Positions 46,907-59,866 of a DNA stretch of 64,000 nucleotides are shown piece after piece (positions within the stretch are counted from its first letter, which is position 1; each line of letters begins with the position of its first letter). The notes under the pieces were generated by a model that saw only the letters and a program-made list of their open reading frames with translations, made no database searches and had not been told where the DNA came from. Both the position numbers and the translations under genes were made by a program. Location: the NCBI GenBank assembly GCA_958450325.1, contig OY288250.1:43622683-43686682 (forward strand). The letters run 5' to 3'. The stretch comes from Agrostemma githago. Taxonomy: Eukaryota; Streptophyta; Magnoliopsida; Caryophyllales; Caryophyllaceae.

Positions 46907-49668
46907 CTACATCAAATTATGTAGCCATCTAGCGTCTTTCGCACTTAAAGGATATTTTATCTTACACTTGATTCGATTTCTAACGTCCAACTTAATCAAC
47001 TTGGCCACACACTGTGGTTGTAGAACCATTCCATCAATTCTGCTTAAATTGCGCTGTCTCCATACATGGTAAATCGCAGCATTAACGAGGACACGCAGCA
47101 CGTTACACTGTAGCTTCGTTCCCCGAACACTGCACGCCCAACTCAAGCCCCCAGTACCTTGCATTTTCTTCTTTACCCAGTCACTCAACAGACTTAGAAC
47201 CCGAGAGCTCCAAGTACAGCCAAAAAACAAATGCTCCAATGTCTCCTCCTGTGCTTAACACAAGTAGCACCTATCCGAATCAGCAACCCCAATCCTTAAT
47301 AATTTTTTCCTAGTGTTTAGAGCTCCCCTAAACACAAGCCAAGCAATAAAGCTATGCTTAGGGACACTCCACGCACTCCAAACCAATCGTGACCACGGGA
47401 CTCGCGGTTTATGGGCACGCATTTCCTCGTAAGCCGTCGAAATCGAATAGAACTTACTCGTGCCATGCCACATTCCATTCACATACATGTGCTTAATTTT
47501 TTCCTTCACATGACAAATTTTCCTCCAAGCCCAAGTGACATCTGAATTGGGTTGATACTCATCCCAGGTCCGCCCCCTCAGATAAATGCAACTTACCCAT
47601 CTAACCCACAGACGATCAGGCTGATCAAAAATCCAGGAGGCTAATTTCGCTACAGCTGCCTCATTCCACACGGAGATATCTCTAAGCCCCAAACCACCTT
47701 CATCCTTAGGATAACAAATTTTCTCCCAACTCAGTAAGGCCCTATTAGTTCCTTCCACACCGCCATCCCAAAGGAAATTACGACATAGTGAATTAATTCG
47801 GGCCAAAATATATTTTGGGATAATAAACACCATTGCCCAATAATTATGCAGCTGAGCTAAAACAGCCTGCACTAAAGTCAGCCTGCCCGCATAAGACAGC
47901 TTACGGGCTCCAATATTGGATATCCTCGAAATAATTCGAGCAAGCAGCTTTTCACAATCAATCTTACCTAAATGAGTACATTGAATTGGCAATCCAAGAT
48001 ACCGAAAAGGCAGCGTACCTTCCACACAGCCTGAAAATTGCAGAATGGCCTCCTTTCTATCTTCGTCAACTCCTGCGAAATAGGCATGCGACTTGCCCAC
48101 ACTTATACATAAGCCTGAGGCTCTGCTAAATGTGGCAAAAGTACTCCATAAGAATTCCATAGATTCCGTCTCTCCTTTGCAAAAAAGGAGTAGATCATCG
48201 GCAAAAAGCAAGTGAGTAAGCTTCATCGGGGCACATTTAGGGTGGTATTTAAAATTCCTATCCATCTTGCCGTACATCAAAAGCCGAGAAAAATATTCCA
48301 TGCATACCGTGAAAAATAACGGAGACATAGGATCACCTTGCCTCAACCCCCTCTTGCCTCGGAAAAAACCAAAGTTATCACCATTAGCACAAAGAGAAAA
48401 GAGACCGACATGACGCATTCCATTACTAGTCCACGGAAATGGTCCGGAAATTCCAACGCTCTCAACATATGATCCACAAAGTTCCATTCAACACTATCAT
48501 AGGCCTTGTGAATATCAATTTTAAACAAACAACGTGGAGAAATTCGCCTCCTTTGATACATATGAACCAAGTCTTGACAAATCAGGATATTCTCCACAAT
48601 GCTTCGTCCTTCAATAAAACCCCCTTGCGTAGGTGAAATTATATGAGGAAGAACTCTAGCCAAGCGGGAGCAAATGATTTTAGCTATGCGTTTGTACACT
48701 ACATTACAGCGCGCAATTGGCCTAAACTCCTTCACGGTCTGGGGTCTATTCACTTTAGGAATCAAGGTGATATTAGCACAGTTCAGCTGTTTCAGAAGTT
48801 TACCTGAGATGAAAAAATCCTTGACAGCTTTCACCACATCATCGCCAATAATGTCCCATGAATCCATAAAGAACTGACTAGAAAACCCATCCGGTCCTGG
48901 AGCTTTGTCCCGAGGTATGCTGAACATAGCGAGTTTGATCTCATCCGCGGAAACAGGCGCACTAAGCCATCTCTTATGCTCCTCAGAACACGTACGACTC
49001 ATCCGAACAAGATTCCCATTAATCGGCTCAACACTTCTCGATTCACCTAATAACGATAGATAGTACCGAAGAAACGCATCCTCAATCCCCTCCTTCGTAT
49101 CGTGAACACGGCCCTCGGCATCCTCAATCATCGAGATCGCGTTGTGCGCGCGTCTAGCTCTCAATAATCCGTGGAAATATGCTGAGTTTACGTCACCCCC
49201 CTTGACCCATTTTTGCTTCGATTTTTGCCCCCAAAAATCCGCCCTCGCAGCTTGAAGCTCGCAAACCTTCTCGTTCCAAACCGATTCTTCCTTCAGTAAA
49301 TTGTTGCTTCTGTCAGTTCTCAGCCTAGTCTGCAGTTCGGCTAGCCTGACTTCAGCCTGTGAGCACCTATTTTCAATATCATAGAAACAGGATGCATTCA
49401 ACTCCTTCAATGGTCGTTTCAGGCTCCTCAACTTTGTCACAAGTTTGAACATTTCTGTCCCTGTGACCGTCAAGCCCCAGCCTGCCGCAACACAATTTTT
49501 AAAATCAGGGGACGCACTCCACATATTCATGTATTTGAAACTCCTATTTTTCCTAGACGGAGGATTACCCAGCTGCACAATACACGGACAAAGGTCAAAG
49601 GTACCCTCCGGCAGAAAATTAGCAAACCCGTCCGGGAACAGGCTCACCATCTGATCATTAACCAAACA
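46907..49668 (-). pseudogene. LINE ORF2: reverse transcriptase and C-terminal zinc motif
   Basis: From 49668 leftwards the frame contains MFSIPRDKAPGPDGFSSQFF, FKIDIHKAYDSVEWNFVDHM, then after a one-base frameshift near 48410 CANGDNFGFFRGKRGLRQGD, and the catalytic LLFADDLLLF. The zf-RVT region (RCYLC ... EHLFFGC) is interrupted by a stop at about 47255. The C-terminus ends near 46907. In L1 this enzyme copies element RNA at the nicked target. The active-site Asp pair is intact. Confidence 0.85.
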
Positions 49669-52600
49669 TGTAATCCCCTAGAAATTCTAACGCGATACAG
49701 TGGCGGAAACACTGTAAAGTCGGGATTAAAACACGCTGAAAACTATGTCTTAGTAAAATTAAAATGGTAAAGTCAAACAATAGGCCTTAAATAAAATGGC
49801 CAAAATTAAAACCATCCACAAAAGGGGGTTTGAACAATCCATAAGACATAATTATTAAAATAAATAAGCAGGATCCATAACTGCTCGCTAGCCCACCCGA
49901 AGAAAAACACATATACCTGCCATGTTAAAAACATAACAGCCACAATCAGTGGGGAGCAACCTCAACGTTCTCCCAGCCGTATAACATGATTTTAAAACTG
50001 TAAGTACTATTATATGAAAATAGTAAAAATAAAAATCATTAAAAGATTATAAGGAAAATAAGCTTTCAGTGAAAAACTTCACGTAACGAAACAATATAAT
50101 AAAAATGAGTTTTCCGAAGAAAATATAAAACATTTGCCAACCTTCAAATCAAAATTATATCGATAAGAATAAAAAAAGTCAAAATGGCGTTATGGATAGG
50201 ATTAATGTAGAATCTAGACTTTCACTAGGACAGTACTAAAATCTAGTTTCGAGAACTTGGTCAAAACAAATCAGACTTTGGTCTCTAACTAGGCAACTCA
50301 ACTATAACAAGACTGCGTGCAGCGAGGTCCTGGCTTAAGTAGTGCACACCCCTCCTGGATACAAACCATATCCAGTTCAACCCGACGCGACTTACACGAT
50401 ACGATATCTAAGTTTAAGGTAAACATACACTCTCCTGAACACAAACCATGCTCAGTTCAACGACCAATGTGTCTCAACATAGACACACCAACTTTATAGT
50501 TGATGGCAAAACGTACAGCCCAAACGTACAGCTCTAAACCCACACTTTTCCTTATTCCACAACTCCAAAACAAGCCATTTCAAAAGATATAATCATCATA
50601 ATAATAAGAGAGCAAAAGGAGTAATCACAATATTCTAAAAGAGGAAACTTTCTATTTTAGGAAACTTCTATTTTTAGAAACTTACTAAAAATAGCATCAT
50701 ATGAAAATAGCAAAATATCAGTAAACGATATAGATTTATAAAACTAGTACTTTCGGCCTTAACGATATTAATTCTTAAAACGAGAACATTTGAGTTAATG
50801 AAAATATTGAAATATCACACAAGTGTTTATAAAATGATTAAAATTTTCTTGATTACTTTAATACTACTAATCAGGGTATTTTTCAAAATTTACAAAACTA
50901 AAATTCCCTAATTATTATTAGTTTCGACAATACGATTTATAAATAGGATTTTACGGCAAAAATGTCAAATTAAATATTTTAACGTCTTTTATTTAATTAA
51001 ACCATTGAATATATTTAGAATATGTTAAGGGATGATTTAACTCTTAAAGTTCAGATTTAAATACTTTCAAAATTTCTGGAAAAATGATTGTTTTAGGTAA
51101 GACGAAGAATTTTAACGATAAATCACAATTTGTCCGAAAATCAATAATTATTAATTAAAGACTTTAATAAATAGTACAAAAATTACGTAAAATAGTTAAA
51201 ACATAATTATGGACATTCTGTCCAAAAATGAAATTTTCCAGAATCCTAAAACTCGGTTTTTAAAGCGTTTTCTCGTTAATCGTCTAATCTCGACAATAGC
51301 GATTAATAAAAATAGTAATTACCAAACGATTTAAATATTAATATCCAAAAATTATTATTAAACTTAAAAATCATGATTTTCCAGAATATAAATTTTTCAG
51401 ATTTTTCCAAAATTCCAGATTCAACAAATTCCAACAAAACCATCATTTAAACCCGTTTTCACAATTAACGATTTTATTAACAAACTTATCGTTCCTAACA
51501 TTTTCTTAAGGCACTAAAAATCATAAAAATACATTGTAATATGAAATCATCAGAAACACATTTTTTTTCCATATTTAAACCAAAGACCAGAATTCGAGAA
51601 TTTAAACAATAAACACGGTTTTAACGATAAACGATGATTTAAAGTGATTAATTAATTCATCTACTTAACAATTCCGAAAATTTATGAAAAAATTCAGAAA
51701 ATTCTATTTCATCATAAAGTTTCACCACGTCAAAAATCAGATTAAAATAAAATGTTTAGGTACTAGAACTAAAAATCGGCTTTTAATCGTTTTTGTCCGT
51801 AAACGATAATAATTCAATAATCGATATTTAAAATATCAGAAAAATCCTAAATTATTATAAATCATCAAAAATATCAATTTTACAGAATATAAACATATAT
51901 TACATGTTTAGGCCGAATATTATGATTTTACAAATTAATATAACAATTTAATCGTTAATCTCGTAAAAGCGATAAAAATACCAAACATGCAAATTTTTAA
52001 CTTTTAAAAATTTTCCAGATTTGGTGACATACATATATTGTCAAAATAAAACATAAAAATATATACATGCAAATACACAATTAAAATCATGAAATACCGA
52101 GTAACATCGACGTTACCTCTACTCCAAGTCTGAATCGATTATATACTCATCGGCCTCGGGATCGTCCACAAATCCTTCCAAACACGAAAATCATGGCAGA
52201 AAAATACCATGAGAAAACTAACAAAAATCAAGGTAAATAATGATCGAAAACGACGTCGATTATTACCTTAACGAAGGAATCGGAAAGAGGATTAATATGA
52301 CGATAAAAATGATTCGATTGAGACTCGAAATGGAGCAAAAATCAGGCTGAAATAGGGGAGGGAGTACTCGGCCAAGAAGGAAAAAAAAAGGACGATGAAT
52401 ATGTTGTAGTAATTTTTTTGTTAATGCCAAAAATGAATGTAGAGTAAAAGAGGAGATGGAGGTTACTACACTTTAAAGAGTAAGAATGAAATTAAAGCCT
52501 CCAAAATGAGGAATCCAAAGTGCATCTACACAAATATGGCTAGCCAAAGGGATAAGAAGAGGAGTAGGAAGAGCTTGAGTAGTAAAGCCTCAATTCAATG

Positions 52601-53172
52601 AAAAGAAAAGAATCCTATGTTTACGGTTTAATGTGATAAAATGAAACGTATTAATAAAACATAGTTAAATTGTGACCAGAAGCTTTGTCGGTCCAAAATA
52701 TGAGGAAAATGTCTCGAATAATTTTTAGTTGATAAAAAGTATAATCGTAAAATAGTTAAAGGCATTTCAAAGTAATTCGAGTAAACCTCGCGTAAGAAAA
52801 TAATTATTCGCGAAGCTTCGTAATAGAATCTTTAATGGCTAAATTTTCGTAAATAAAAATATTTACTACTTGAAAATATTATATAAATGTATTTAAACAT
52901 TTTTAGGAAAAGGAATAACTTAAATCCGAATTTAAAAACGTCAATTCGAATAGAAATAGAATTCCTCGCGGAAAATTAATAACCTTACGAAGAAAATCAA
53001 ATAAATAGATTTAAAAGAATTAAAATCCTTTAAAATAAAAATAAATATCATTAAACCCAAAAATGAAAATAAAGCTTGGAAAAAGATGAAACATAAGGTC
53101 AAAATGTGATAGAGTTATGACGAAGTCATAACGGAAATGATAAAAACGCTAGGGAAAATAGCGGGTGTTACA
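49669..53172 (-). mobile_element. Solo LTR (3.5 kb) inside LINE ORF2
   Basis: On the minus strand it runs from TGTAACACCCGCTATTTTCC to AGGGGATTACA. AAACA flanks both sides (49664-49668 and 53173-53177), a 5-bp duplication. It is AT-rich, with no coding sequence, polypurine tract or primer site, so it is a solo LTR left by LTR-LTR recombination. The size and TGTAACACCC start fit Tekay-type chromoviruses. Confidence 0.85.
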
Positions 53173-53780
53173 AAACAACGGTCAATTCTACTAAAAACCC
53201 TAGTCTCCACTTCTTTATGTCTGTTGTTCCATGTGAACCACGAACCACTCGCTTTGAGGTCACTGACCTCACAATTCGCAATGCACTCCCGAAACTGACT
53301 CATCTCCTCTTCCGAGGATAATCCACCAAGCCTTTCTCGCGCATCTATCACACAATTAAAGTCCCCCAAAATAATCCAAGGACCACTCAAGGCATAGGTT
53401 TCTAATCTACGCCAAAGATTACATCTCCCTAACCCAGAGTTAAAAGCATAAACAAAGGTGAGGAAATATTCCAACCCTGAGTTCGTATTCACTTTAGCAT
53501 GAATACTCTGATCACTGTAATCCAAAATAGTCAAGTTAACCCTATCATGCTTCCAAAGAAGCCAAACCCGACCTCCATCAAAGCAATGATTATTCGATGT
53601 AATGCTCCATTCATAAAAAATATTCTTATGAACTTTTGCATACGCTTTATTCTTAACTTTTGTTTCAAGTAAACCAAAAATATCAACTTGCTGCTTCCTA
53701 ATAAAATCGCAAATAGTTCGCTGCTTATTTATGTTACACATGCCGCGAACATTCCAACATCCTAAATTATGAACCTCCAT
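53173..53780 (-). pseudogene. LINE ORF2: apurinic endonuclease domain
   Basis: The start overlaps the end of ORF1 by 14 nt. Motifs include LGCWNVRGMCNINKQ, DIFGLLETKV with the metal-binding Glu, SGPWIILGDFNCVIDARER with the GDFN block, and ASGSWFTWNNRH. These are the residues of L1-type endonuclease, which nicks target DNA. The domain ends at FSRIDRC, where the solo LTR interrupts the frame. Confidence 0.85.
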
Positions 53781-54996
53781 GGATCACCATCTCCAAACCA
53801 ACCCCGTCTTTCCCTCCACCCGTCTCCTTTCTAGGGGACCCCATCACTACATCAATGAAGGAGCCTCCATTCTGCACTACAGGCTTGCTTAACACTCCCA
53901 CAGGCCCAGTGCCTTTCAATTTTTGCGGTACATTATGCTGCTGCTGCACGATCAGTCCTGCTGGCGGGCCTGCTGTTTTCTGACCTGCTAACGGTATGGG
54001 TGCCTGTTTGACAGGCACGTTTCCCCCACCCACATTCTTTTGCTTATTTTCTTGCCTAGCTTTTTTCAGTTCATCTCGTCTACACTCTGAAACCTCGTGG
54101 CCATACCCCCTACACTTGGTACACCAAGTCGGTTTCCATTCATACTTCACAAACACCTCGACCAAGTTCTCGCGTTCATCCAAGAACTTAATCACATTCT
54201 TAAATTTTTGCCCCACCTTTGCCATGACTAACACTCTAGCATACCCTAGTCTAGTACGTTCCTCCGTAGCGATATCAGACTTAACATACTTTCCTACGAG
54301 GCCAGCAATCCGGGGTAAGCATCGTCCCCAAAATTTCAGCTGTAATTCGTGTAACTTAACCCATATAGGTACTTCAGTAACATCCTCTTTGGTCAATTTG
54401 GCATCTGGGGTCCATTCCTTCACAATCAAAGGTTTATTATCAAACATGTAACAGCCATGATCGAGAATTTTTACCTTTGCTTCCTTGTTCTTGAAACGGA
54501 CAACGAAAATTCCATTGGGCATGAACGAAATCTTGTCGATTCCATGTTCTTTCCAGATTCTCCTCACAAACCCTTCGACGACCTCCCACGGAGGGTTTGC
54601 ACCCATAATGAAACAATATACAGCATTACTCCAATATTCTACTTCATCATCCAAATCTTCATCGGAAAATCGCAAGAGTTCCTCATCCTCTTCCATGTCT
54701 ACAATATTCTTGCCGTCCCTCTTTTTCCAACCACCCTCGTTCATCATCGCATCATTCATGGATTCCGGAACGAAATCAACATCAATACCGTCCTCTGCGT
54801 CTGACACGTAATTCAAACCAGGTACGTCGGCCAATTTGACGTTCGTCGAATTCGACGAACCCTCGTCAGTCCGAGAATGAATCCCGTCCAAGTTCGAATT
54901 ATTCACGAGTTTTCTCAGAATTTCCTCCTTTGCCTTTCGTGTGATCGGTTTCATAGCCATAGGGCCTTTCGGAACAGCGCGGGATTTCTTCCTCAT
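53767..54996 (-). CDS. LINE ORF1: DUF4283-like RNA-binding protein with zinc knuckle
   Basis: The 409-residue frame is uninterrupted. Order: basic N-terminus, acidic region (VDMEEDEELLRFSDEDLDDE), a DUF4283-like domain (about 115-270, with PNGIFVVRFKNKEAKVKIL and KPLIVKEWTPDAKLTKEDV), a CCHC knuckle CTKCRGYGHEVSEC (about 305) and a Gly/Pro/Gln-rich tail. This is the standard plant L1 ORF1 layout; the protein would coat LINE RNA. It is the only sizeable intact transposon ORF in the window. Confidence 0.8.
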   Translation of the reverse strand: MRKKSRAVPKGPMAMKPITRKAKEEILRKLVNNSNLDGIHSRTDEGSSNSTNVKLADVPGLNYVSDAEDGIDVDFVPESMNDAMMNEGGWKKRDGKNIVDMEEDEELLRFSDEDLDDEVEYWSNAVYCFIMGANPPWEVVEGFVRRIWKEHGIDKISFMPNGIFVVRFKNKEAKVKILDHGCYMFDNKPLIVKEWTPDAKLTKEDVTEVPIWVKLHELQLKFWGRCLPRIAGLVGKYVKSDIATEERTRLGYARVLVMAKVGQKFKNVIKFLDERENLVEVFVKYEWKPTWCTKCRGYGHEVSECRRDELKKARQENKQKNVGGGNVPVKQAPIPLAGQKTAGPPAGLIVQQQHNVPQKLKGTGPVGVLSKPVVQNGGSFIDVVMGSPRKETGGGKDGVGLEMVIHGGS

Positions 54997-56935
54997 GAAA
55001 CGTTGATCGGGAAGAGCGTGGGACAGCCTAGTCCTGATCAGGGCTGTCCACGCCGAGCACAGTTGCCGGAAATCTCCTCAGCAGCCGGGAATCTCCAGAG
55101 CAGCGAAGGGTTTTTTTAAAAAAAAAAAAGAACGAAGCTTATTTTACTTACGATAGTTAGTTAACGATATCTTTTCCCTGGTTAGATTGTTGTATTCCAT
55201 AAAAATTCAATTTTTTTTGAATGAATTAGAACTCCACGATTGTTCACATGGTATAGTTTTCACAAGTTCTTAAGGTGTTTCAACCACCATTTTTAAAGAG
55301 CTCTAATCCTTTTTTTTCTTATCTTATACTACTTATTTTCAAGTTTATTTAATATTATAAATACTAACATAGTTTGTTTTTGGGTCATTCTAACTAATTT
55401 ATGAAAAGGAGCAAGAGAAAAGGAGCATCGATCTTCGATTTCTTATATGTTGTAGAATCGATAATTTGTGCTTAAGGTAACCTAACTTTTCTTCGCCCTC
55501 AAATATCGTAGTATAGTGTTTAGACTCTAACTAACATATAACATCATGTTTAGGAAAAAATCATTAGATCACCAAGTTTAAAGTTAACTATTTGTTGATT
55601 TATTACTTAACAATACATGCTGTAAAATGGATTCTGTGATATATAACGTATGTTCACGATTTGTTTTTGTACAATATGTTTCAAATTAGCCTTAGTTTCC
55701 TTCTTGAAAGTTTTAGATCTGAATGTATAGAACATGATAAAAATATTAAAAGTAAGTTTTTATGAAAATATATATTTAGTAATGATTTATTTCGTAAACT
55801 GGTACTGTATGATTTTATGTACTGTCTGAGAAAATAATATGTTTCGTGATGTTAAACGTTTCTTTTTGACTTGGAAATATTATTTTATGTTATTGATGAT
55901 GTCTATTATGTGTACATCAAATTTCATATAAATCCATCATATGTATTTTCATTTATAAAATTTGTATTAAAATGGGTCAGATCTGGAAAGAAGATCTTAT
56001 TTAAGAACATTCATAAAGTATTTTAATCTAAATTTTTGGAGATACGTTATGTACTAGTATATGTATCCAAAATAAAAATTGGTTCACTAATATGATGTTT
56101 AAGTATTTTAAACAATTTTAAAGAAAGTACTGAAAACCGTACTGTTTTATTTTTAATTTGTTGAAAATAATAAACCTTATTATTTTTGAAAAATGACTTT
56201 ATATCTGGAAACCTAACTCATAAAAGTATGTTGAGTACGAAAATGGAAAGTTAAAAATAAAATTTGAAAAATGACCCATTTAGTATCCTTAATAATATTA
56301 TCGATTTCGTTATTACTTAAAGCTATTTTTGTAAAACTCTATGTTTTGAGAAATATGATATATAATAAGGTTAAAAATGATTTCTATTATTATTATTATT
56401 ATTATAGATTTATTGATGTTTGAAATATTTTATTAAGTATAAATAGGCTTTAAGAGATAAGTATACTTGTACAAATACGAAACCGTATAAAAATACTAAA
56501 TACGTACACTTGAACAATAAATGTACTAAATACTTTTGCCCAAAAAGTATAGAGTACTAAAAGACGAATAACCCAAAAGTACTAAGTTAAACAATGCTTA
56601 AAATATGCAAAACAACACTTAAACTTTATAATGCGCACTTAAGAACTAATTAGTGACTAAGTCAAAACTAAGGGTATACTAGTCCATCTTGGTCAAACTT
56701 TGGCTTTTTAAGTCAATATAGATCAAGTCAAGATAAAGGAACCCATCTTAAATAATGTACTTAGAAATAATTGAATTTTAATCAAATCTCAAATGATGAA
56801 CGTTCAAATAATATATATCAAATAAAACGTTCCAAATCTCTAATGAAATATACTTAAGATGATCATTCAAGTAAGATACACTTAACATAATTATGATGAT
56901 CGTTTTGTAAATCGTTCCTAAATTAGCTTTAGGAA

Positions 56936-57180
56936 CTGTTGTACCTTCGGGTCAGTCAGTGTCCTACATGAATCAGTAGTGGACCTTCCCAGTGTTCCAT
57001 TTCTTGGGGCTTCTGTACCTAAGGGACAGTATGCATCCTTCCGGTTATCTGAACTAAGGTCCTACGGGAGTCTGGTCGTTCGATACCAAGTGACCCATAT
57101 GTAGCAACTGTACCTTCGGGACGGTATGCGATCATTCTGGTTGTCTGAACCAATGATCCTACGGGAGTCTAAGTGTCCAG
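56936..57180. repeat. Direct repeats in the solo LTR (CTGTACCTTCGGGACGGTATG type)
   Basis: Two copies about 95 bp apart contain GGGAC(A/G)GTATGC, GTCTGAACCAA-like and CCTACGGGAGTCT; a weaker third copy starts at 56936. The rest of 55269-57658 is AT-rich LTR sequence with no gene. Confidence 0.7.
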
Positions 57181-57746
57181 CATCCTTATATGTCTCCTAT
57201 AGACAATTTATCGTAGTATCATTACGTGTTGGGCAATATTATGCCGAGATTTAGAGATCGACGTGATGGGAGATTGCTTAGAGAGCTTTTGCTATGAGAG
57301 TACGGACAGCACATCCTGAAGCTGCGTGCGGATGGATTGTCGTTAGAGTAGTAGTCACCGGCTATCACTGAGGGCCTGCGGGAGTCCGAGAGTTGTGTTA
57401 GGGGGTACGTGCGCATGTATTTGACAAGGGCCTGATCAGCTCTAGTCTCTTTCTGATATCTTGGCACTTTTATTCACGGTTGTGTACGTGAATCTTTTCC
57501 TTGCTTCTGCGTGTTGTCAGTGGGTCTCGCGGTGGTGTGGGTAGGCTTCTGCGAGTTGTCGTCTACATCATCAGCAGTCTGTTCTCCCCCGCGATTAGAG
57601 TTCTAAATCAAATCATAGCTGTTGTTCGATCCTATTGAGCACTAGTGTAGACATTACATAGGTCCACCCCGACGCGGCCACGCGCGGGTTTAGGGAGGCG
57701 GATGAATCTCCATATGAGATAGTTCGAATTGAAATTTAAATCGAAG

Positions 57747-57759
57747 TGGAGTCGCCACC
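57747..57759 (-). other. Primer-binding site, tRNA-Arg type
   Basis: The minus strand reads TGGCGACTCCACT. TGGCGACTCxxCT is the motif used by many Tat/Ogre elements (tRNA-Arg). It lies about 8 bp beyond the LTR end. Confidence 0.6.
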
Positions 57760-58420
57760 GAACTTTGTGGGAGTTCAGGCCCGTTCGAACCCACTCTATA
57801 TCTTAGTGGGCCATGCACAAAGTATGGCTCATTCGGATGTCAGAGTTTATTGGGCTCGTCCCTTTGCATTTGATACCGATACCGACATTATCGGATACCG
57901 TGTATTGAATGACTCTCGTGTGCCAATGGATTCGGATATCCGGAAAACCATGGTTCTGAGTAATGGGTGAGGGTACGTGTTGGGAAGTTCACAAAGAACA
58001 CCCAACCCCGCCCGCACATTAGCGACCTCTACTAAGATATCGATTGACGTTTTAATACGCGCGTTAGTAATACGATGAGATGATATGCAAACAACGTTTT
58101 GACTAAGCATGCGAAAATTAGAATAAGTTGCTATGTCGATTTATGCATCTAAAATTAATGTCAAAGTTATATTTAGCATGCGAGATTCTTTTAGTACAAT
58201 AAAAGCAATAACGAAAATAAATCGACAAAAATAGAAACAAACATGTTAGTAACGAGGATAACGACAATAACGGTTTGCAAATAATATTGAATGATGTAAC
58301 GAAATATGATGCATGATTTTGAAAAGTAGTAATATGACACGTGATTGATTGAAGTCATGAAAAAGTATTATAGAGACTAGAAAGCGTTGCGGGACTTCAC
58401 GGTTTTGACGCGATAAGGCC

Positions 58421-58640
58421 ACTTGATCGAGTCATTGAAGGACTCGACCGAGTGGTCCTCGGAAAAGGTTCCTGTCCCGCTTTTTTAGACGTCACTCGAT
58501 CGAATTATTGAAGAACTTGACCGAGTAAGCTGCCACTCGATCGAGTCATTAGGAGACTCGACCGAGTGGTGGTCAAAAAACCCTTTTGTCTCGGTTTTTG
58601 GGGTGCCACTTGACCGAGTGGGCTAGGCGTTCGATCGAGT
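58421..58640. promoter_or_regulatory. Array of 8 ACTCGATCGAGT palindromes (Tat-B LTR)
   Basis: Twelve-base sites start at 58421, 58442, 58494, 58515, 58535, 58556, 58608 and 58629. Variants include ACTCGACCGAGT and ACTTGATCGAGT. Spacings are 21, 52, 21, 20, 21, 52 and 21 bp, a symmetric series. It lies downstream of the LTR TATA box, so it is probably in transcribed sequence. Confidence 0.9.
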
Positions 58641-59727
58641 GCCCCCTGTACGAACTAGGGTTCGCTTTGCAATTTTTATTGATTTCGAGATTGCTTTTTT
58701 ATTTTGGTAAATCGCTAATTTCATCAAATCGGGCAAAAATATTGTACGATTTATGCTCGATTTGGACTTTGAGGCTCGTCATATCCGATATTCGATTACT
58801 GAACCGATATCGAATATTTAGATCGAAACTTGAAAAAGAGGCTATAAGTCATTTAAATTAAACATAAAACGATATAGATTATCTCCGCGTTTATAGTGTC
58901 GTAATTAATTCTATCGAATTAGGTGACAACTATTTTAGCATCAACGAAAATCGTATTAGTTAAATTTGTGGACTAAATCGTTTAGTTACGACATCCATTT
59001 ATTAGATTGGTATCGAATCTAAGGATCGACTCCTTACTTAAGTTAAAAGACTCACTTGATTTGATTCCCTCCGCAACCTGACATCGTAATAAATACTTGC
59101 GGATTGCGTGATGTCGGATCCGCATCAACGGGTTTCGTCCTTACCTAAAAAAATATGTTTGATTCGAAAACAGTTTTAAAATTGACAAAATATGCGGTGA
59201 ATGACGACGCAAACAAAAGAAAAAAAAAGCTATTGTTGACGTTGACTTACTTCAACAGTCAAGCGCTCGGGGTGTCAGGATAAGCGACCGACAACATCGG
59301 GTGAAACACCCTTGTATATTCGGATTTCCTTATCCCGTCATCATTCGCACTCGACACGAATCCGCAAGTATTTTAATGTCTTATATTAGTAGTATTAACG
59401 ATATTATGGACGCGACAATAAGAATAAATAAAATACGACGACGATGACGACGGACGAAGAGGACAGACGACGCGACGAGAAAGGAGGAGAAGAAAGGAGA
59501 AATCAGGATTATTTCACCCTCAACCTACATGTTTCTTGTTCTCGGACGGGACTCGTTAATTGTGGCTTGGCACGGGAGTATCGAGGTTTACGTAAGTTGA
59601 GTTATGGTGGTTAGGGTTTGGATTCCTTGATGCTAGGGTTAGAGTTTTTGAAAGTGTGAGATTAGGGTTCTTGAATGTGGGTTGTGTAGGTGAAAAAAAA
59701 AGTGTGTAAAATTGCATGCAAAGGGGT

Positions 59728-59866
59728 GTATATATAGGCATTCCCCATTACCCGACCTAGGGTTACTCGACCGAGTACCCTGATGACTCGGTAGAGTGGC
59801 CCAAGCTGCCGCACACGGGCCTGTTTGAGGGCCCACTCGATCTAGTGGGCTGACACTCGATCGAGT
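59728..59866 (-). promoter_or_regulatory. Tat-B LTR promoter: TATA box and 4 palindromes
   Basis: Sites start at 59765, 59786, 59835 and 59855 (21, 49 and 20 bp). The TATA box (CTATATATAC on the minus strand, 59728-59737) lies 28 bp beyond the nearest site. Confidence 0.85.

Larger units (their letters stand above)
46848..55254 (-). mobile_element. L1-type LINE, near full length, with nested LTR
   Basis: The 14-bp AGTTTTCACAAGTT flanks both ends (46834-46847 and 55255-55268). The 3' end, on the left, has a poly-A tail (T run 46848-46856) after TTTACC. ORF1 (54996-53767) and ORF2 (53780 to about 46907) overlap by 14 nt. 54997-55254 is a 5' leader. Without the nested LTR the LINE is about 4.9 kb. 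ORF2 also has a frameshift and a stop. Confidence 0.9.
46143..57658 (+). mobile_element. Solo LTR-like unit, split by a LINE
   Basis: It begins TGTAACACCCCGTATTTTTG and ends GTAGACATTACA, a TG...CA unit. Without the LINE (46848-55254) it is about 3.1 kb, similar to the 3.5-kb LTR at 49669, which shares the TGTAACACCC start. Long LTRs of this kind are typical of Tekay-type chromoviruses. There is no matching 5-bp duplication (TCGTG left, TAGGT right), and the two flanks belong to different Tat elements. No coding sequence. Confidence 0.6.
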
